Positions 1 through 13,800 of a stretch of DNA of 64,000 nucleotides are shown here, in pieces. The position numbers and the translations under genes were made by a program. The stretch is from contig CM069873.1 of the NCBI GenBank assembly GCA_036172665.1, forward strand, positions 34,276,001 through 34,340,000, in the 5' to 3' direction. Each line of letters starts with the position of its first letter. Position 1 is the stretch's first letter. Below the pieces are notes generated by a model, which had not been told where the DNA came from, did no database searches, and was given only the letters and a program-made list of their open reading frames with translations. This DNA is from Prosopocoilus inquinatus. Taxonomy: Eukaryota > Arthropoda > Insecta > Coleoptera > Lucanidae.

Positions 1-3000
1 CGATTAGATACATCACAGGAACAACGCTAATGCGTGTTGTTTCGTTTAAAAGTATTTCCAGCTTCTGCTGCGTCCGAGAACTTTGTATCTCACATCAGAG
101 TTACTGGAGTCCATTCAAACGTCAAATAACATGATAGATGAGTAAGGATCGATTAGATACATCACAGGGACAACGGTAATGCGTGTTGTTTCGTTTAAAA
201 CTATTTCCAGCTTCTGCTGCGTCCGTAAACTTTGTATCTCACATCAGAGTTACTGTAGTCCATCCAAACGTCAAATATAATGATAGATGAGTAAGGATCG
301 ATTAGACACATCACAGGAACAACGCTAATGCGTGTTGTTTCGTTTAAAACTATTTCCAGCTTCTGCTGCGTCCGAAAACTTTGTATCTCACATCAGAGTT
401 ATTGGAGTCCATCGAAACGTCAAATAACATAGTAGCTAAGTAAGGATCGATTAGATACATCACAGGAACAACGCTAATACGTGTTGTTTCGTTCAAAACT
501 ATTTCCAGCTTCTGCTGCGTCCGAAAACTTTGTATCTCACTTCAGAGTTACTGGAGTCCATCGAAACGCCAAATAACATGATAGATGAGTAAGGATCGAT
601 TAGATACATCACAGGAACAACGCTAATGCGTGTTGTTTCGTTTAAAACTATCTCCAGCTTCTGCTGCGTCCGAAAACATTGTATCTCACATCAGAGTTAC
701 TGGAGTCCATCCAAACGTCAGATAACATGATAGATAAGTAAGGATCGATTAGATACATCACAGGAACAACGCTAATACGTGTTGTTTCGTTCAAAACTAT
801 TTCCAGCTTCTGCTGCGTCCGAGAACTTTGTATCTCTCATCAGTTACTGGAGTCCATCCAAACGTCAAATAACATGATAGATGAGTAAGGATCGATTAGA
901 TACATCACAGGAACAACGCTAATACGTGTTGTTTCGTTTAAAACTATTTATAGCTTCTGCTGCGTCCGAAAATTTCGTATCTCACATTAGAGTTACTGGA
1001 GTCCATCGAAACGTCAAATAACATAGTAGCTAAGTAAGGAGCGATTAGATCCATCACAGGAACAACGCTAATACGTGTTGTTTCGTTTAAAACTATTTCC
1101 AGCTCCTGCTGCGTCCAAAAACTTCGTATCTCACATCAGAGTTACTAGAGTCCATCGAAACGTCAAATAACATGATAGATGAGTAAGGATCGATTAGATA
1201 CATCACAGGAAGAACGCTAATGCGTGCTGTTTCATTTAAAACTATTTCCAGATTCTGCTGCGTTCGAAAATTTCGTATCTCACATCAGAGTTACTGGAGT
1301 CCATCGAAACTTCAAATAACATAGTAGATAAGTAAGGATCGATTAGATACATCACAGGAACAACGCTAATACGTGTTGTTTCATTCAAAACTATTTCCAG
1401 CTTCTGCTGCGTCCGAGAACTTTGTATCTCACATCAGAGTTACTGGAGACCATTCAAACGTCAAATATCATGATAGATGAGTAAGGATCGATTAAATACA
1501 TCACAGGAACAACGCTAATGCGTGTTGTTTCGTTTAAAACTATTTCTAGCTTCAGCTGCGTCCGAGAACTTTGTATCTCACATCAGAGTTACTGGAGTCC
1601 ATCGAAACGCCAAATAACATGATAAATGAGTAAGGATCGATTAGATACATCACAGGAACAACGCTAATACGTGTTGTTTCGTTCAAAACTATTTCCAGCT
1701 TCTGCTGCGTCCGAAAACTTTGTATCTCACATCAGAGTTACTGGAGTCCATCGAAACGCCAAATAACATGATAGATGAGTAAGGATCGATTAGATACATC
1801 ACAGGAACAACGCTAATGCGTGTTGTTTCGTTTAAAACTATTTCCAGCTTCTGCTGCGTCCGAATACTTTGTATCTCACATCAGAGTTACTGGAGTCCAT
1901 CGAGACGCCAAATAACATGATAGATGAGTAAGGATCGATTAGATACATCACAGGAACAACGCTAATGCGTGTTGTTTCATTCAAAACTATTTCCAGCTTC
2001 TGCTGCGTCCGAGAACTTTGTATCTCACATCAGAGTTACTGGAGACCATTCAAACGTCAAATAACATGATAGATGAGTAAGGATCGATTAGATATATCAC
2101 AGGAACAACGCTAGTACGTGTTGTTTCATTTAAAACTATTTCCAGCTTCAGCTGCGTCCGAGAACTTCGTATCTCACATCAAAGTTTCTGGAGTCCATCG
2201 AAACGCCAAATAACATGATAGATGAGTAAGGATCGATTAGATACATCACAGGAACAACGCTAATGCGTGTTGTTTCGTTTAAAACTATTTCCAGCTCCTG
2301 CTGCGTCCAAAAACTTCGTATCTCACATCAGAGTTACTAGAGTCCATCGAAAAGTCAAATAACATGATAGATGAGTAAGGATCGATTAGATACATCACAG
2401 GAACAACGCTAATGCGTGTTGTTTCATTTAAAACTATTTCCAGATTCTGCTGCGTTCGAAAATTTCGTATCTCACATCAGAGTTACTGGAGTCCATCGAA
2501 ACTTCAAATAACATAGTAGATAAGTAAGGATCGATTAGATACATCACAGGAACAACGCTAATACGTGTTGTTTCGTTCAAAACTATTTCCAGCTTCTGCT
2601 GCGTCCGAGAACTTTGTATCTCACATCAGAGTTACTGGAGTCCGTTCAAACGTCAAATAACATGATAGATGAGTAAGGATCGATTAGATAAATCACAGGA
2701 ACAACGCTAATGCGTGTTGTTTCGTTTAAAACTATTTCCAGCTCCTGCTGCGTCCGAAAATTTCGTATCTCACATTAGAGTTACTGGTGTCCATCGAAAC
2801 GTCAAATAACATGATAGATGAGTAAGGATCGATTAGATACATCACAGGAAAAACGCTAATGCGTGTTGTTTCGTTTAAAACTATTACCAGCTCCTGCTGC
2901 GTCCAAAAACTTCGTATCTCACATCAGAGTTACTAGAGTCCATCGAAACGTCAAATAACATGATAGATGAGTAAGGATCCATTAGATACATCACAGGAAC

Positions 3001-3426
3001 AACGCTAATGCGTGTTGTTTCATTTAAAACTATTTCCACCTTCTGCTGCGTCCGAAAACTTTGTACCTCACGTCAGAGTTACTGGAGTCCATCCAAACGT
3101 CAAATAACATGATAGATGAGTAAGGATCGATTAGATATATCACAGGAACAACGCTAGTACGTGTTGTTTCATTTAAAACTATTTCCAGCTTCAGCTGCGT
3201 CCGAGAACTTCGTATCTCACATCAAAGTTTCTGGAGTCCATCGAAACGCCAAATAACATGATAGATGAGTAAGGATCGATTAGATACATCACAGGAACAA
3301 CGCTAATGCGTGTTGTTTCGTTTAAAACTATTTCCAGCTTCTGCTGCGTCCGAAAACTTTGTATCTCACATCAGAGTTACTGGAGTCCATCGAGACGCCA
3401 AATAACATGATAGATGAGTAAGGATC

Positions 3427-6400
3427 GATTAGATACATCACAGGAACAACGCTAATGCGTGTTGTTTCGATTAAAACTATTTCCAGCTTCTGCTGCGTCC
3501 GTAAACTTTTTATCTCACATCAGAGTTACTGTAGTCCATCCAAACGTCAAATATAATGATAGATGAGTAAGGATCGATTAGATAAATCACAGGAACAACG
3601 CTAATGCGTGTTGTTTCGTTTAAAAGTATTTCCAGCTTCTGCTGCGTCCGAGAACTTTGTATCTCACATCAGAGTTACTGGAGTCCATTCAAATGTCAAA
3701 TAACATGATAGATGAGTAAGGATCGATTAGATACATCACAGGAACAACGGTAATGCGTGTTGTTTCGTTTAAAACTATTTCCAGCTTCTGCTGCGTCCGT
3801 AAACTTTTTATCTCACATCAGAGTTACTGTAGTCCATCCAAACGTCAAATATAATGATAGATGAGTAAGGATCGATTAGATACATCACAGGAACAACGCT
3901 AATGCGTGTTGTTTCGTTTAAAACTATTTCCAGCTTCTGCTGCGTCCGAAAACTTTGTATCTCACATCAGAGTTATTGGAGTCCATCGAAACGTCAAATA
4001 ACATAGTAGCTAAGTAAGGATCGATTAGATACATCACAGGAACAACGCTAATACGTGTTGTTTCGTTCAAAACTATTTCCAGCTTCTGCTGCGTCCGAAA
4101 ACTTTGTATCTCACATCAGAGTTACTGGAGTCCATCGAAACGCCAAATAACATGATAGATGAGTAAGGATCGATTAGATACATCACAGGAACAACGCTAA
4201 TGCGTGTTGTTTCGTTTAAAACTATCTCCAGCTTCTGCTGCGTCCGAAAACATTGTATCTCACATCAGAGTTACTGGAGTCCATCCAAACGTCAGATAAA
4301 ATGATAGATAAGTAAGGATCGATTAGATACATCACAGGAACAACGCTAATACGTGTTGTTTCGTTCAAAACTATTTCCAGCTTCTGCTGCGTCCGAAAAT
4401 TTCGTATCTCACATTAGAGTTACTGGAGTCCATCGAAACGTCAAATAACATAGTAGCTAAGTAAGGAGCGATTAGATCCATCACAGGAACAACGCTAATG
4501 CGTGTTGTTTCGTTTAAAACTATCTCCAGCTTCTGCTGCGTCCGAGAACTTTGTATCTCACATCAGTTACTGGAGTCCATCCAAACGTCAAATAACATGA
4601 TAGATGAATAAGGATCGATTAGATACATCACAGGAACAACGCTAATACGTGTTGTTTCGTTTAAAACTATTTCCAGCTCCTGCTGCGTCCAAAAACTTCG
4701 TATCTCACATCAGAGTTACTATAGTCCATCGAAACGTCAAATAACATGATAGATGAGTAAGGATCGATTAGATACATCACAGGAACAACGCTAATGCTTG
4801 TTGTTCCATTTAAAACTATTTCCAGATTCTGCTGCGTTCGAAAATTTCCTATCTCATATCAGAGTTACTGGAGTCCATCGAAACTTCAAATAACATAGTA
4901 GATAAGTAAGGATCGATTAGATACATCACAGGAACAACGCTAATACGTGTTGTTTCGTTCAAAACTATTTCCAGCTTCTGCTGCGTCCGAGAACTTTGTA
5001 TCTCACATCAGAGTTACTGGAGTCCATTCAAACGTCAAATATCATGATAGATGAGTAAGGATCGATTAAATACATCACAGGAACAACGCTAATGCGTGTT
5101 GTTTCGTTTAAAACTATTTCTAGCTTCAGCTGCGTCCGAGAACTTTGTATCTCACATCAGAGTTACTGGAGTCCATCGAGACGCCAAATAACATGATAGA
5201 TGAGTAAGGATCGACTAGATACATCACAGGAACAACGCTAATGCGTGTTGTTTCGATTAAAACTATTTCCAGCTTCTGCTGCGTCCGTAAACTTTGTATC
5301 TCACATCAGAGTTACTGTAGTCCATCCAAACGTCAAATATAATGATAGATGAGTAAGGATCGATTAGATACATCACAGGAACAACGCTAATGCCTGTTGT
5401 TTCGTTTAAAAGTATTTCCAGCTTCTGCTGCGTCCGAGAACTTTGTATCTCACATCAGAGTTACTGGAGTCCATTCAAACGTCAAATAACATGATAGATG
5501 AGTAAGGATCGATTAGATACATCACAGGAACAACGGTAATGCTTGTTGTTTCGTTTAAAACTATTTCCAGCTTCTGCTGCGTCCGTAAACTTTGTATCTC
5601 ACATCAGAGTTACTGTAGTCCATCCAAACGTCAAATATAATGATAGATGAGTAAGGATCGATTAGATACATCACAGGAACAACGCTAATGCGTGTTGTTT
5701 CGTTTAAAACTATTTCCAGCTTCTGCTGCGTCCGAAAACTTTGTATCTCACATCAGAGTTATTGGAGTCCATCGAAACGTCAAATAACATAGTAGCTAAG
5801 TAAGGATCGATTAGATACATCACAGGAACAACGCTAATACGTGTTGTTTCGTTCAAAACTATTTCCAGCTTCTGCTGCGTCCGAAAACTTTGTATCTCAC
5901 ATCAGAGTTACTGGAGTCCATCGAAACGCCAAATAACATGATAGATGAGTAAGGATCGATTAGATACATCACAGGAACAACGCTAATGCGTGTTGTTTCG
6001 TTTAAAACTATCTCCAGCTTCTGCTGCGTCCGAAAACATTGTATCTCACATCAGAGTTACTGGAGTCCATCCAAACGTCAGATAACATGATAGATAAGTA
6101 AGGATCGATTAGATACATCACAGGAACAACGCTAATACGTGTTGTTTCGTTCAAAACTATTTCCAGCTTCTGCTGCGTCCGAAAATTTCGTATCTCACAT
6201 TAGAGTTACTGGAGTCCATCGAAACGTCAAATAACATAGTAGCTAAGTAAGGAGCGATTAGATCCATCACAGGAACAACGCTAATGCGTGTTGTTTCGTT
6301 TAAAACTATCTCCAGCTTCTGCTGCGTCCGAGAACTTTGTATCTCACATCAGTTACTGGAGTCCATCCAAACGTCAAATAACATGATAGATGAGTAAGGA

Positions 6401-9400
6401 TCGATTAGATACATCACAGGAACAACGCTAATACGTGTTGTTTCGTTTAAAACTATTTCCAGCTTCTGCTGCGTCCGAAAATTTCGTATCTCACATTAGA
6501 GTTACTGGAGTCCATCGAAACGTCAAATAACATAGTAGCTCAGTAAGGAGCGATTAGATCCATCACAGTAACAACGCTAATACGTGTTGTTTCGTTTAAA
6601 ACTATTTCCAGCTCCTGCTGCGTCCAAAAACTTCGTATCTCACATCAGAGTTACTATAGTCCATCGAAACGTCAAATAACATGATAGATGAGTAAGGATC
6701 GATTAGATACATCAAAGGAACAACGCTAATGCTTGTTGTTTCATTTAAAACTATTTCCAGATTCTGCTGCGTTCGAAAATTTCCTATCTCATATCAGAGT
6801 TACTGGAGTCCATCGAAACTTCAAATAACATAGTAGATAAGTAAGGATCGATTAGATACATCACAGGAACAACGCTAATACGTGTTGTTTCGTTCAAAAC
6901 TATTTCCAGCTTCTGCTGCGTCCGAGAACTTTGTATCTCACATCAGAGTTACTGGAGTCCATTCAAACGTCAAATATCATGATAGATGAGTAAGGATCGA
7001 CTAAATACATCACAGGAACAACGCTAATGCGTGTTGTTTCGTTTAAAACTATTTCTAGCTTCAGCTGCGTCCGAAAACTTTGTATCTCACATCAGAGTTA
7101 CTGGAGTCCATCGAAACGCCAAATAACATGATAGATGAGTAAGGATCGATTAGATACATCACAGGAACAACGCTAATGCGTGTTGTTTCGATTAAAACTA
7201 TTTCCAGCTTCTGCTGCGTCCGTAAACTTTTTATCTCACATCAGAGTTACTGTAGTCCATCCAAACGTCAAATATAATGATAGATGAGTAAGGATCGATT
7301 AGATAAATCACAGGAACAACGCTAATGCGTGTTGTTTCGTTTAAAAGTATTTCCAGCTTCTGCTGCGTCCGAGAACTTTGTATCTCACATCAGAGTTACT
7401 GGAGTCCATTCAAATGTCAAATAACATGATAGATGAGTAAGGATCGATTAGATACATCACAGGAACAACGGTAATGCGTGTTGTTTCGTTTAAAACTATT
7501 TCCAGCTTCTGCTGCGTCCGTAAACTTTGTATCTCACATCAGAGTTACTGTAGTCCATCCAAACGTCAAATATAATGATAGATGAGTAAGGATCGATTAG
7601 ATACATCACAGGAACAACGCTAATGCGTGTTGTTTCGTTTAAAACTATTTCCAGCTTCTGCTGCGTCCGAAAACTTTGTATCTCACATCAGAGTTATTGG
7701 AGTCCATCGAAACGTCAAATAACATAGTAGCTAAGTAAGGATCGATTAGATACATCACAGGAACAACGCTAATACGTGTTGTTTCGTTCAAAACTATTTC
7801 CAGCTTCTGCTGCGTCCGAAAACTTTGTATCTCACATCAGAGTTACTGGAGTCCATCGAAACGCCAAATAACATGATAGATGAGTAAGGATCGATTAGAT
7901 ACATCACAGGAACAACGCTAATGCGTGTTGTTTCGTTTAAAACTATCTCCAGCTTCTGCTGCGTCCGAAAACATTGTATCTCACATCAGAGTTACTGGAG
8001 TCCATCCAAACGTCAGATAACATGATAGATAAGTAAGGATCGATTAGATACATCACAGGAACAACGCTAATACGTGTTGTTTCGTTCAAAACTATTTCCA
8101 GCTTCTGCTGCGTCCGAAAATTTCGTATCTCACATTAGAGTTACTGGAGTCCATCGAAACGTCAAATAACATAGTAGCTAAGTAAGGAGCGATTAGATCC
8201 ATCACAGGAACAACGCTAATGCGTGTTGTTTCGTTTAAAACTATCTCCAGCTTCTGCTGCGTCCGAGAACTTTGTATCTCACATCAGTTACTGGAGTCCA
8301 TCCAAACGTCAAATAACATGATAGATGAATAAGGATCGATTAGATACATCACAGGAACAACGCTAATACGTGTTGTTTCGTTTAAAACTATTTCCAGCTC
8401 CTGCTGCGTCCAAAAACTTCGTATCTCACATCAGAGTTACTATAGTCCATCGAAACGTCAAATAACATGATAGATGAGTAAGGATCGATTAGATACATCA
8501 CAGGAACAACGCTAATGCTTGTTGTTCCATTTAAAACTATTTCCAGATTCTGCTGCGTTCGAAAATTTCCTATCTCATATCAGAGTTACTGGAGTCCATC
8601 GAAACTTCAAATAACATAGTAGATAAGTAAGGATCGATTAGATACATCACAGGAACAACGCTAATACGTGTTGTTTCGTTCAAAACTATTTCCAGCTTCT
8701 GCTGCGTCCGAGAACTTTGTATCTCACATCAGAGTTACTGGAGTCCATTCAAACGTCAAATATCATGATAGATGAGTAAGGATCGATTAAATACATCACA
8801 GGAACAACGCTAATGCGTGTTGTTTCGTTTAAAACTATTTCTAGCTTCAGCTGCGTCCGAGAACTTTGTATCTCACATCAGAGTTACTGGAGTCCATCGA
8901 GACGCCAAATAACATGATAGATGAGTAAGGATCGACTAGATACATCACAGGAACAACGCTAATGCGTGTTGTTTCGATTAAAACTATTTCCAGCTTCTGC
9001 TGCGTCCGTAAACTTTGTATCTCACATCAGAGTTACTGTAGTCCATCCAAACGTCAAATATAATGATAGATGAGTAAGGATCGATTAGATACATCACAGG
9101 AACAACGCTAATGCCTGTTGTTTCGTTTAAAAGTATTTCCAGCTTCTGCTGCGTCCGAGAACTTTGTATCTCACATCAGAGTTACTGGAGTCCATTCAAA
9201 CGTCAAATAACATGATAGATGAGTAAGGATCGATTAGATACATCACAGGAACAACGGTAATGCTTGTTGTTTCGTTTAAAACTATTTCCAGCTTCTGCTG
9301 CGTCCGTAAACTTTGTATCTCACATCAGAGTTACTGTAGTCCATCCAAACGTCAAATATAATGATAGATGAGTAAGGATCGATTAGATACATCACAGGAA

Positions 9401-10868
9401 CAACGCTAATGCGTGTTGTTTCGTTTAAAACTATTTCCAGCTTCTGCTGCGTCCGAAAACTTTGTATCTCACATCAGAGTTATTGGAGTCCATCGAAACG
9501 TCAAATAACATAGTAGCTAAGTAAGGATCGATTAGATACATCACAGGAACAACGCTAATACGTGTTGTTTCGTTCAAAACTATTTCCAGCTTCTGCTGCG
9601 TCCGAAAACTTTGTATCTCACATCAGAGTTACTGGAGTCCATCGAAACGCCAAATAACATGATAGATGAGTAAGGATCGATTAGATACATCACAGGAACA
9701 ACGCTAATGCGTGTTGTTTCGTTTAAAACTATCTCCAGCTTCTGCTGCGTCCGAAAACATTGTATCTCACATCAGAGTTACTGGAGTCCATCCAAACGTC
9801 AGATAACATGATAGATAAGTAAGGATCGATTAGATACATCACAGGAACAACGCTAATACGTGTTGTTTCGTTCAAAACTATTTCCAGCTTCTGCTGCGTC
9901 CGAAAATTTCGTATCTCACATTAGAGTTACTGGAGTCCATCGAAACGTCAAATAACATAGTAGCTAAGTAAGGAGCGATTAGATCCATCACAGGAACAAC
10001 GCTAATGCGTGTTGTTTCGTTTAAAACTATCTCCAGCTTCTGCTGCGTCCGAGAACTTTGTATCTCACATCAGTTACTGGAGTCCATCCAAACGTCAAAT
10101 AACATGATAGATGAGTAAGGATCGATTAGATACATCACAGGAACAACGCTAATACGTGTTGTTTCGTTTAAAACTATTTCCAGCTTCTGCTGCGTCCGAA
10201 AATTTCGTATCTCACATTAGAGTTACTGGAGTCCATCGAAACGTCAAATAACATAGTAGCTCAGTAAGGAGCGATTAGATCCATCACAGTAACAACGCTA
10301 ATACGTGTTGTTTCGTTTAAAACTATTTCCAGCTCCTGCTGCGTCCAAAAACTTCGTATCTCACATCAGAGTTACTATAGTCCATCGAAACGTCAAATAA
10401 CATGATAGATGAGTAAGGATCGATTAGATACATCAAAGGAACAACGCTAATGCTTGTTGTTTCATTTAAAACTATTTCCAGATTCTGCTGCGTTCGAAAA
10501 TTTCCTATCTCATATCAGAGTTACTGGAGTCCATCGAAACTTCAAATAACATAGTAGATAAGTAAGGATCGATTAGATACATCACAGGAACAACGCTAAT
10601 ACGTGTTGTTTCGTTCAAAACTATTTCCAGCTTCTGCTGCGTCCGAGAACTTTGTATCTCACATCAGAGTTACTGGAGTCCATTCAAACGTCAAATATCA
10701 TGATAGATGAGTAAGGATCGACTAAATACATCACAGGAACAACGCTAATGCGTGTTGTTTCGTTTAAAACTATTTCTAGCTTCAGCTGCGTCCGAAAACT
10801 TTGTATCTCACATCAGAGTTACTGGAGTCCATCGAAACGCCAAATAACATGATAGATGAGTAAGGATC
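3427..10868 (+). repeat. Higher-order repeat: two 25-monomer units of 3721 bp
   Basis: Rare variants recur exactly 3721 bp apart: GATAAATCAC at 3581 and 7302, TCGACTAGAT at 5211 and 8932, CATCACAGTAAC at 6561 and 10282. 3721 is 25 x 149 minus 4, as expected if each unit holds two 147-bp monomers. Each unit splits into a 12-mer (1786 bp) and a 13-mer (1935 bp), each with one 147-bp monomer. The two copies differ by only scattered substitutions, for example AACTTTTTATC against AACTTTGTATC near 3806 and 7527, so the duplication is recent. The pattern breaks at 3427 and 10869. Confidence 0.88.
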
Positions 10869-13800
10869 GATTAGATACATCACAGGAACAACGCTAATGC
10901 GTGTTGTTTCGTTTAAAACTATTTCCAGCTTCTGCTGCGTCCGAAAACTTTGTATCTCACATCAGAGTTACTGTAGTATATCCAAACGTCAAATAAAATG
11001 ATAGATGAGTAAGGATCGATTAGATACATCACAGGAACAACGCTAATACGTGTTGTTTCGTTTAAAACTATTTCCAGCTTCTGCTGCGTCCGAAAATTTC
11101 GTATCTCACATTAGAGTTACTGGAGTCCATCGAAACGTCAAATAACATAGTAGCTAAGTAAGGAGCGATTAGATCCATCACAGGAACAACGCTAATACGT
11201 GTTGTTTCGTTTAAAACTATTTCCAGCTCCTGCTGCGTCCAAAAACTTCGTATCTCACATCAGAGTTACTAGAGTCCATCGAAACGTCAAATAACATGAT
11301 AGATGAGTAAGGATCCATTAGATACATCACAGGAACAACGCTAATGCGTGTTGTTTCATTTAAAACTATTTCCAGCTTCTGCTGCGTCCGAAAACTTTGT
11401 ACCTCACATCAGAGTTACTGGAGTCCATCCAAACGTCAAATAACATGATAGAAGAGTAATAATCGATTAGATATATCACAGGAGCAACGCTAGTACGTGT
11501 TGTTTCATTTAAAACTATTTCCAGCTTCAGCTGCGTCCGAGAACTTCGTATCTCACATCAAAGTTTCTGGAGTCCATCGAAACGCCAAATAACATGATAG
11601 ATGAGTAAGGATCGATTAGATACATCACAGGAACAACGCTAATGCGTGTTGTTTCGTTTAAAACTATTTCCAGCTTCTGCTGCGTCCGAAAACTTTGTAT
11701 CTCACATCAGAGTTACTGGAGTCCATCGAGACGCCAAATAACATGATAGATGAGTAAGGATCGATTAGATACATCACAGGAACAACGCTAATGCGTGTTG
11801 TTTCGATTAAAACTATTTCCAGCTTCTGCTGCGTCCGTAAACTTTGTATCTCACATCAGAGTTACTGTAGTCCATCCAAACGTCAAATATAATGATAGAT
11901 GAGTAAGGATCGATTAGATACATCACAGGAACAACGCTAATGCGTGTTGTTTCGTTTAAAACTATTTCCAGCTTCTGCTGCGTCCGAAAACTTTGTATCT
12001 CACATCAGAGTTATTGGAGTCCATCGAAACGTCAAATAACATAGTAGCTAAGTAAGGATCGATTAGATACATCACAGGAACAACGCTAATACGTGTTGTT
12101 TCGTTCAAAACTATTTCCAGCTTCTGCTGCGTCCGAAAACTTTGTATCTCACATCAGAGTTACTGGAGTCCATCGAAACGCCAAATAACATGATAGATGA
12201 GTAAGGATCGATTAGATACATCACAGAAACAACGCTAATGCGTGTTGTTTCGTTTAAAACTATCTCCAGCTTCTGCTGCGTCCGAAAACATTCTATCTCA
12301 CATCAGAGTTACTGGAGTCCGTTCAAACGTCAAATAACATGATAGATGAGTAAGGATCGATTAGATAAATCACAGGAACAACGCTAATGCGTGTTGTTTC
12401 GTTTAAAACTATTTCCAGCTCCTGCTGCGTCCGAAAATTTCGTATCTCACATTAGAGTTACTGGTGTCCATCGAAACGTCAAATAACATGATAGATGAGT
12501 AAGGATCGATTAGATACATCACAGGAACAACGCTAATGCGTGTTGTTTCGTTTAAAACTATTTCCAGCTCCTGCTGCGTCCAAAAACTTCGTATCTCACA
12601 TCAGAGTTACTAGAGTCCATCGAAACGTCAAATAACATGATAGATGAGTAAGGATCCATTAGATACATCACAGGAACAACGCTAATGCGTGTTGTTTCAT
12701 TTAAAACTATTTCCAGCTTCTGCTGCGTCCGAAAACTTTGTAACTCACATCAGAGTTACTGGAGTCCATCCAAACGTCAAATAACATGATAGATGAGTAA
12801 GGATCGATTAGATATATCACAGGAACAACGCTAGTACGTGTTGTTTCATTTAAAACTATTTCCAGCTTCAGCTGCGTCCGAGAACTTCGTATCTCACATC
12901 AAAGTTTCTGGAGTCCATCGAAACGCCAAATAACATGATAGATGAGTAAGGATCGATTAGATACATCACAGGAACAACGCTAATGCGTGTTGTTTCGTTT
13001 AAAACTATTTCCAGCTTCTGCTGGGTCTGAAAACTTTGTATCTCACATCAGAGTTACTGGAGTCCATCGAGACGCCAAATAACATGATAGATGAGTAAGG
13101 ATCGATTAGATACATCACAGGAACAACGCTAATGCGTGTTGTTTCGATTAAAACTATTTCCAGCTTCTGCTGCGTCCGTAAACTTTGTATCTCACATCAG
13201 AGTTACTGTAGTCCATCCAAACGTCAAATATAATGATAGATGAGTAAGGATCGATTAGATACATCACAGGAACAACGCTAATGCGTGTTGTTTCGTTTAA
13301 AAGTATTTCCAGCTTCTGCTGCGTCCGAGAACTTTGTATCTCACATCAGAGTTACTGGAGTCCATTCAAACGTCAAATAACATGATAGATGAGTAAGGAT
13401 CGATTAGATACATCACAGGAACAACGGTAATGCGTGTTGTTTCGTTTAAAACTATTTCCAGCTTCTGCTGCGTCCGTAAACTTTGTATCTCACATCAGAG
13501 TTACTGTAGTCCATCCAAACGTCAAATATAATGATAGATGAGTAAGGATCGATTAGATACATCACAGGAACAACGCTAATGCGTGTTGTTTCGTTTAAAA
13601 CTATTTCCAGCTTCTGCTGCGTCCGAAAACTTTGTATCTCACATCAGAGTTATTGGAGTCCATCGAAACGTCAAATAACATAGTAGCTAAGTAAGGATCG
13701 ATTAGATACATCACAGGAACAACGCTAATACGTGTTGTTTCGTTCAAAACTATTTCCAGCTTCTGCTGCGTCCGAAAACTTTGTATCTCACATCAGAGTT

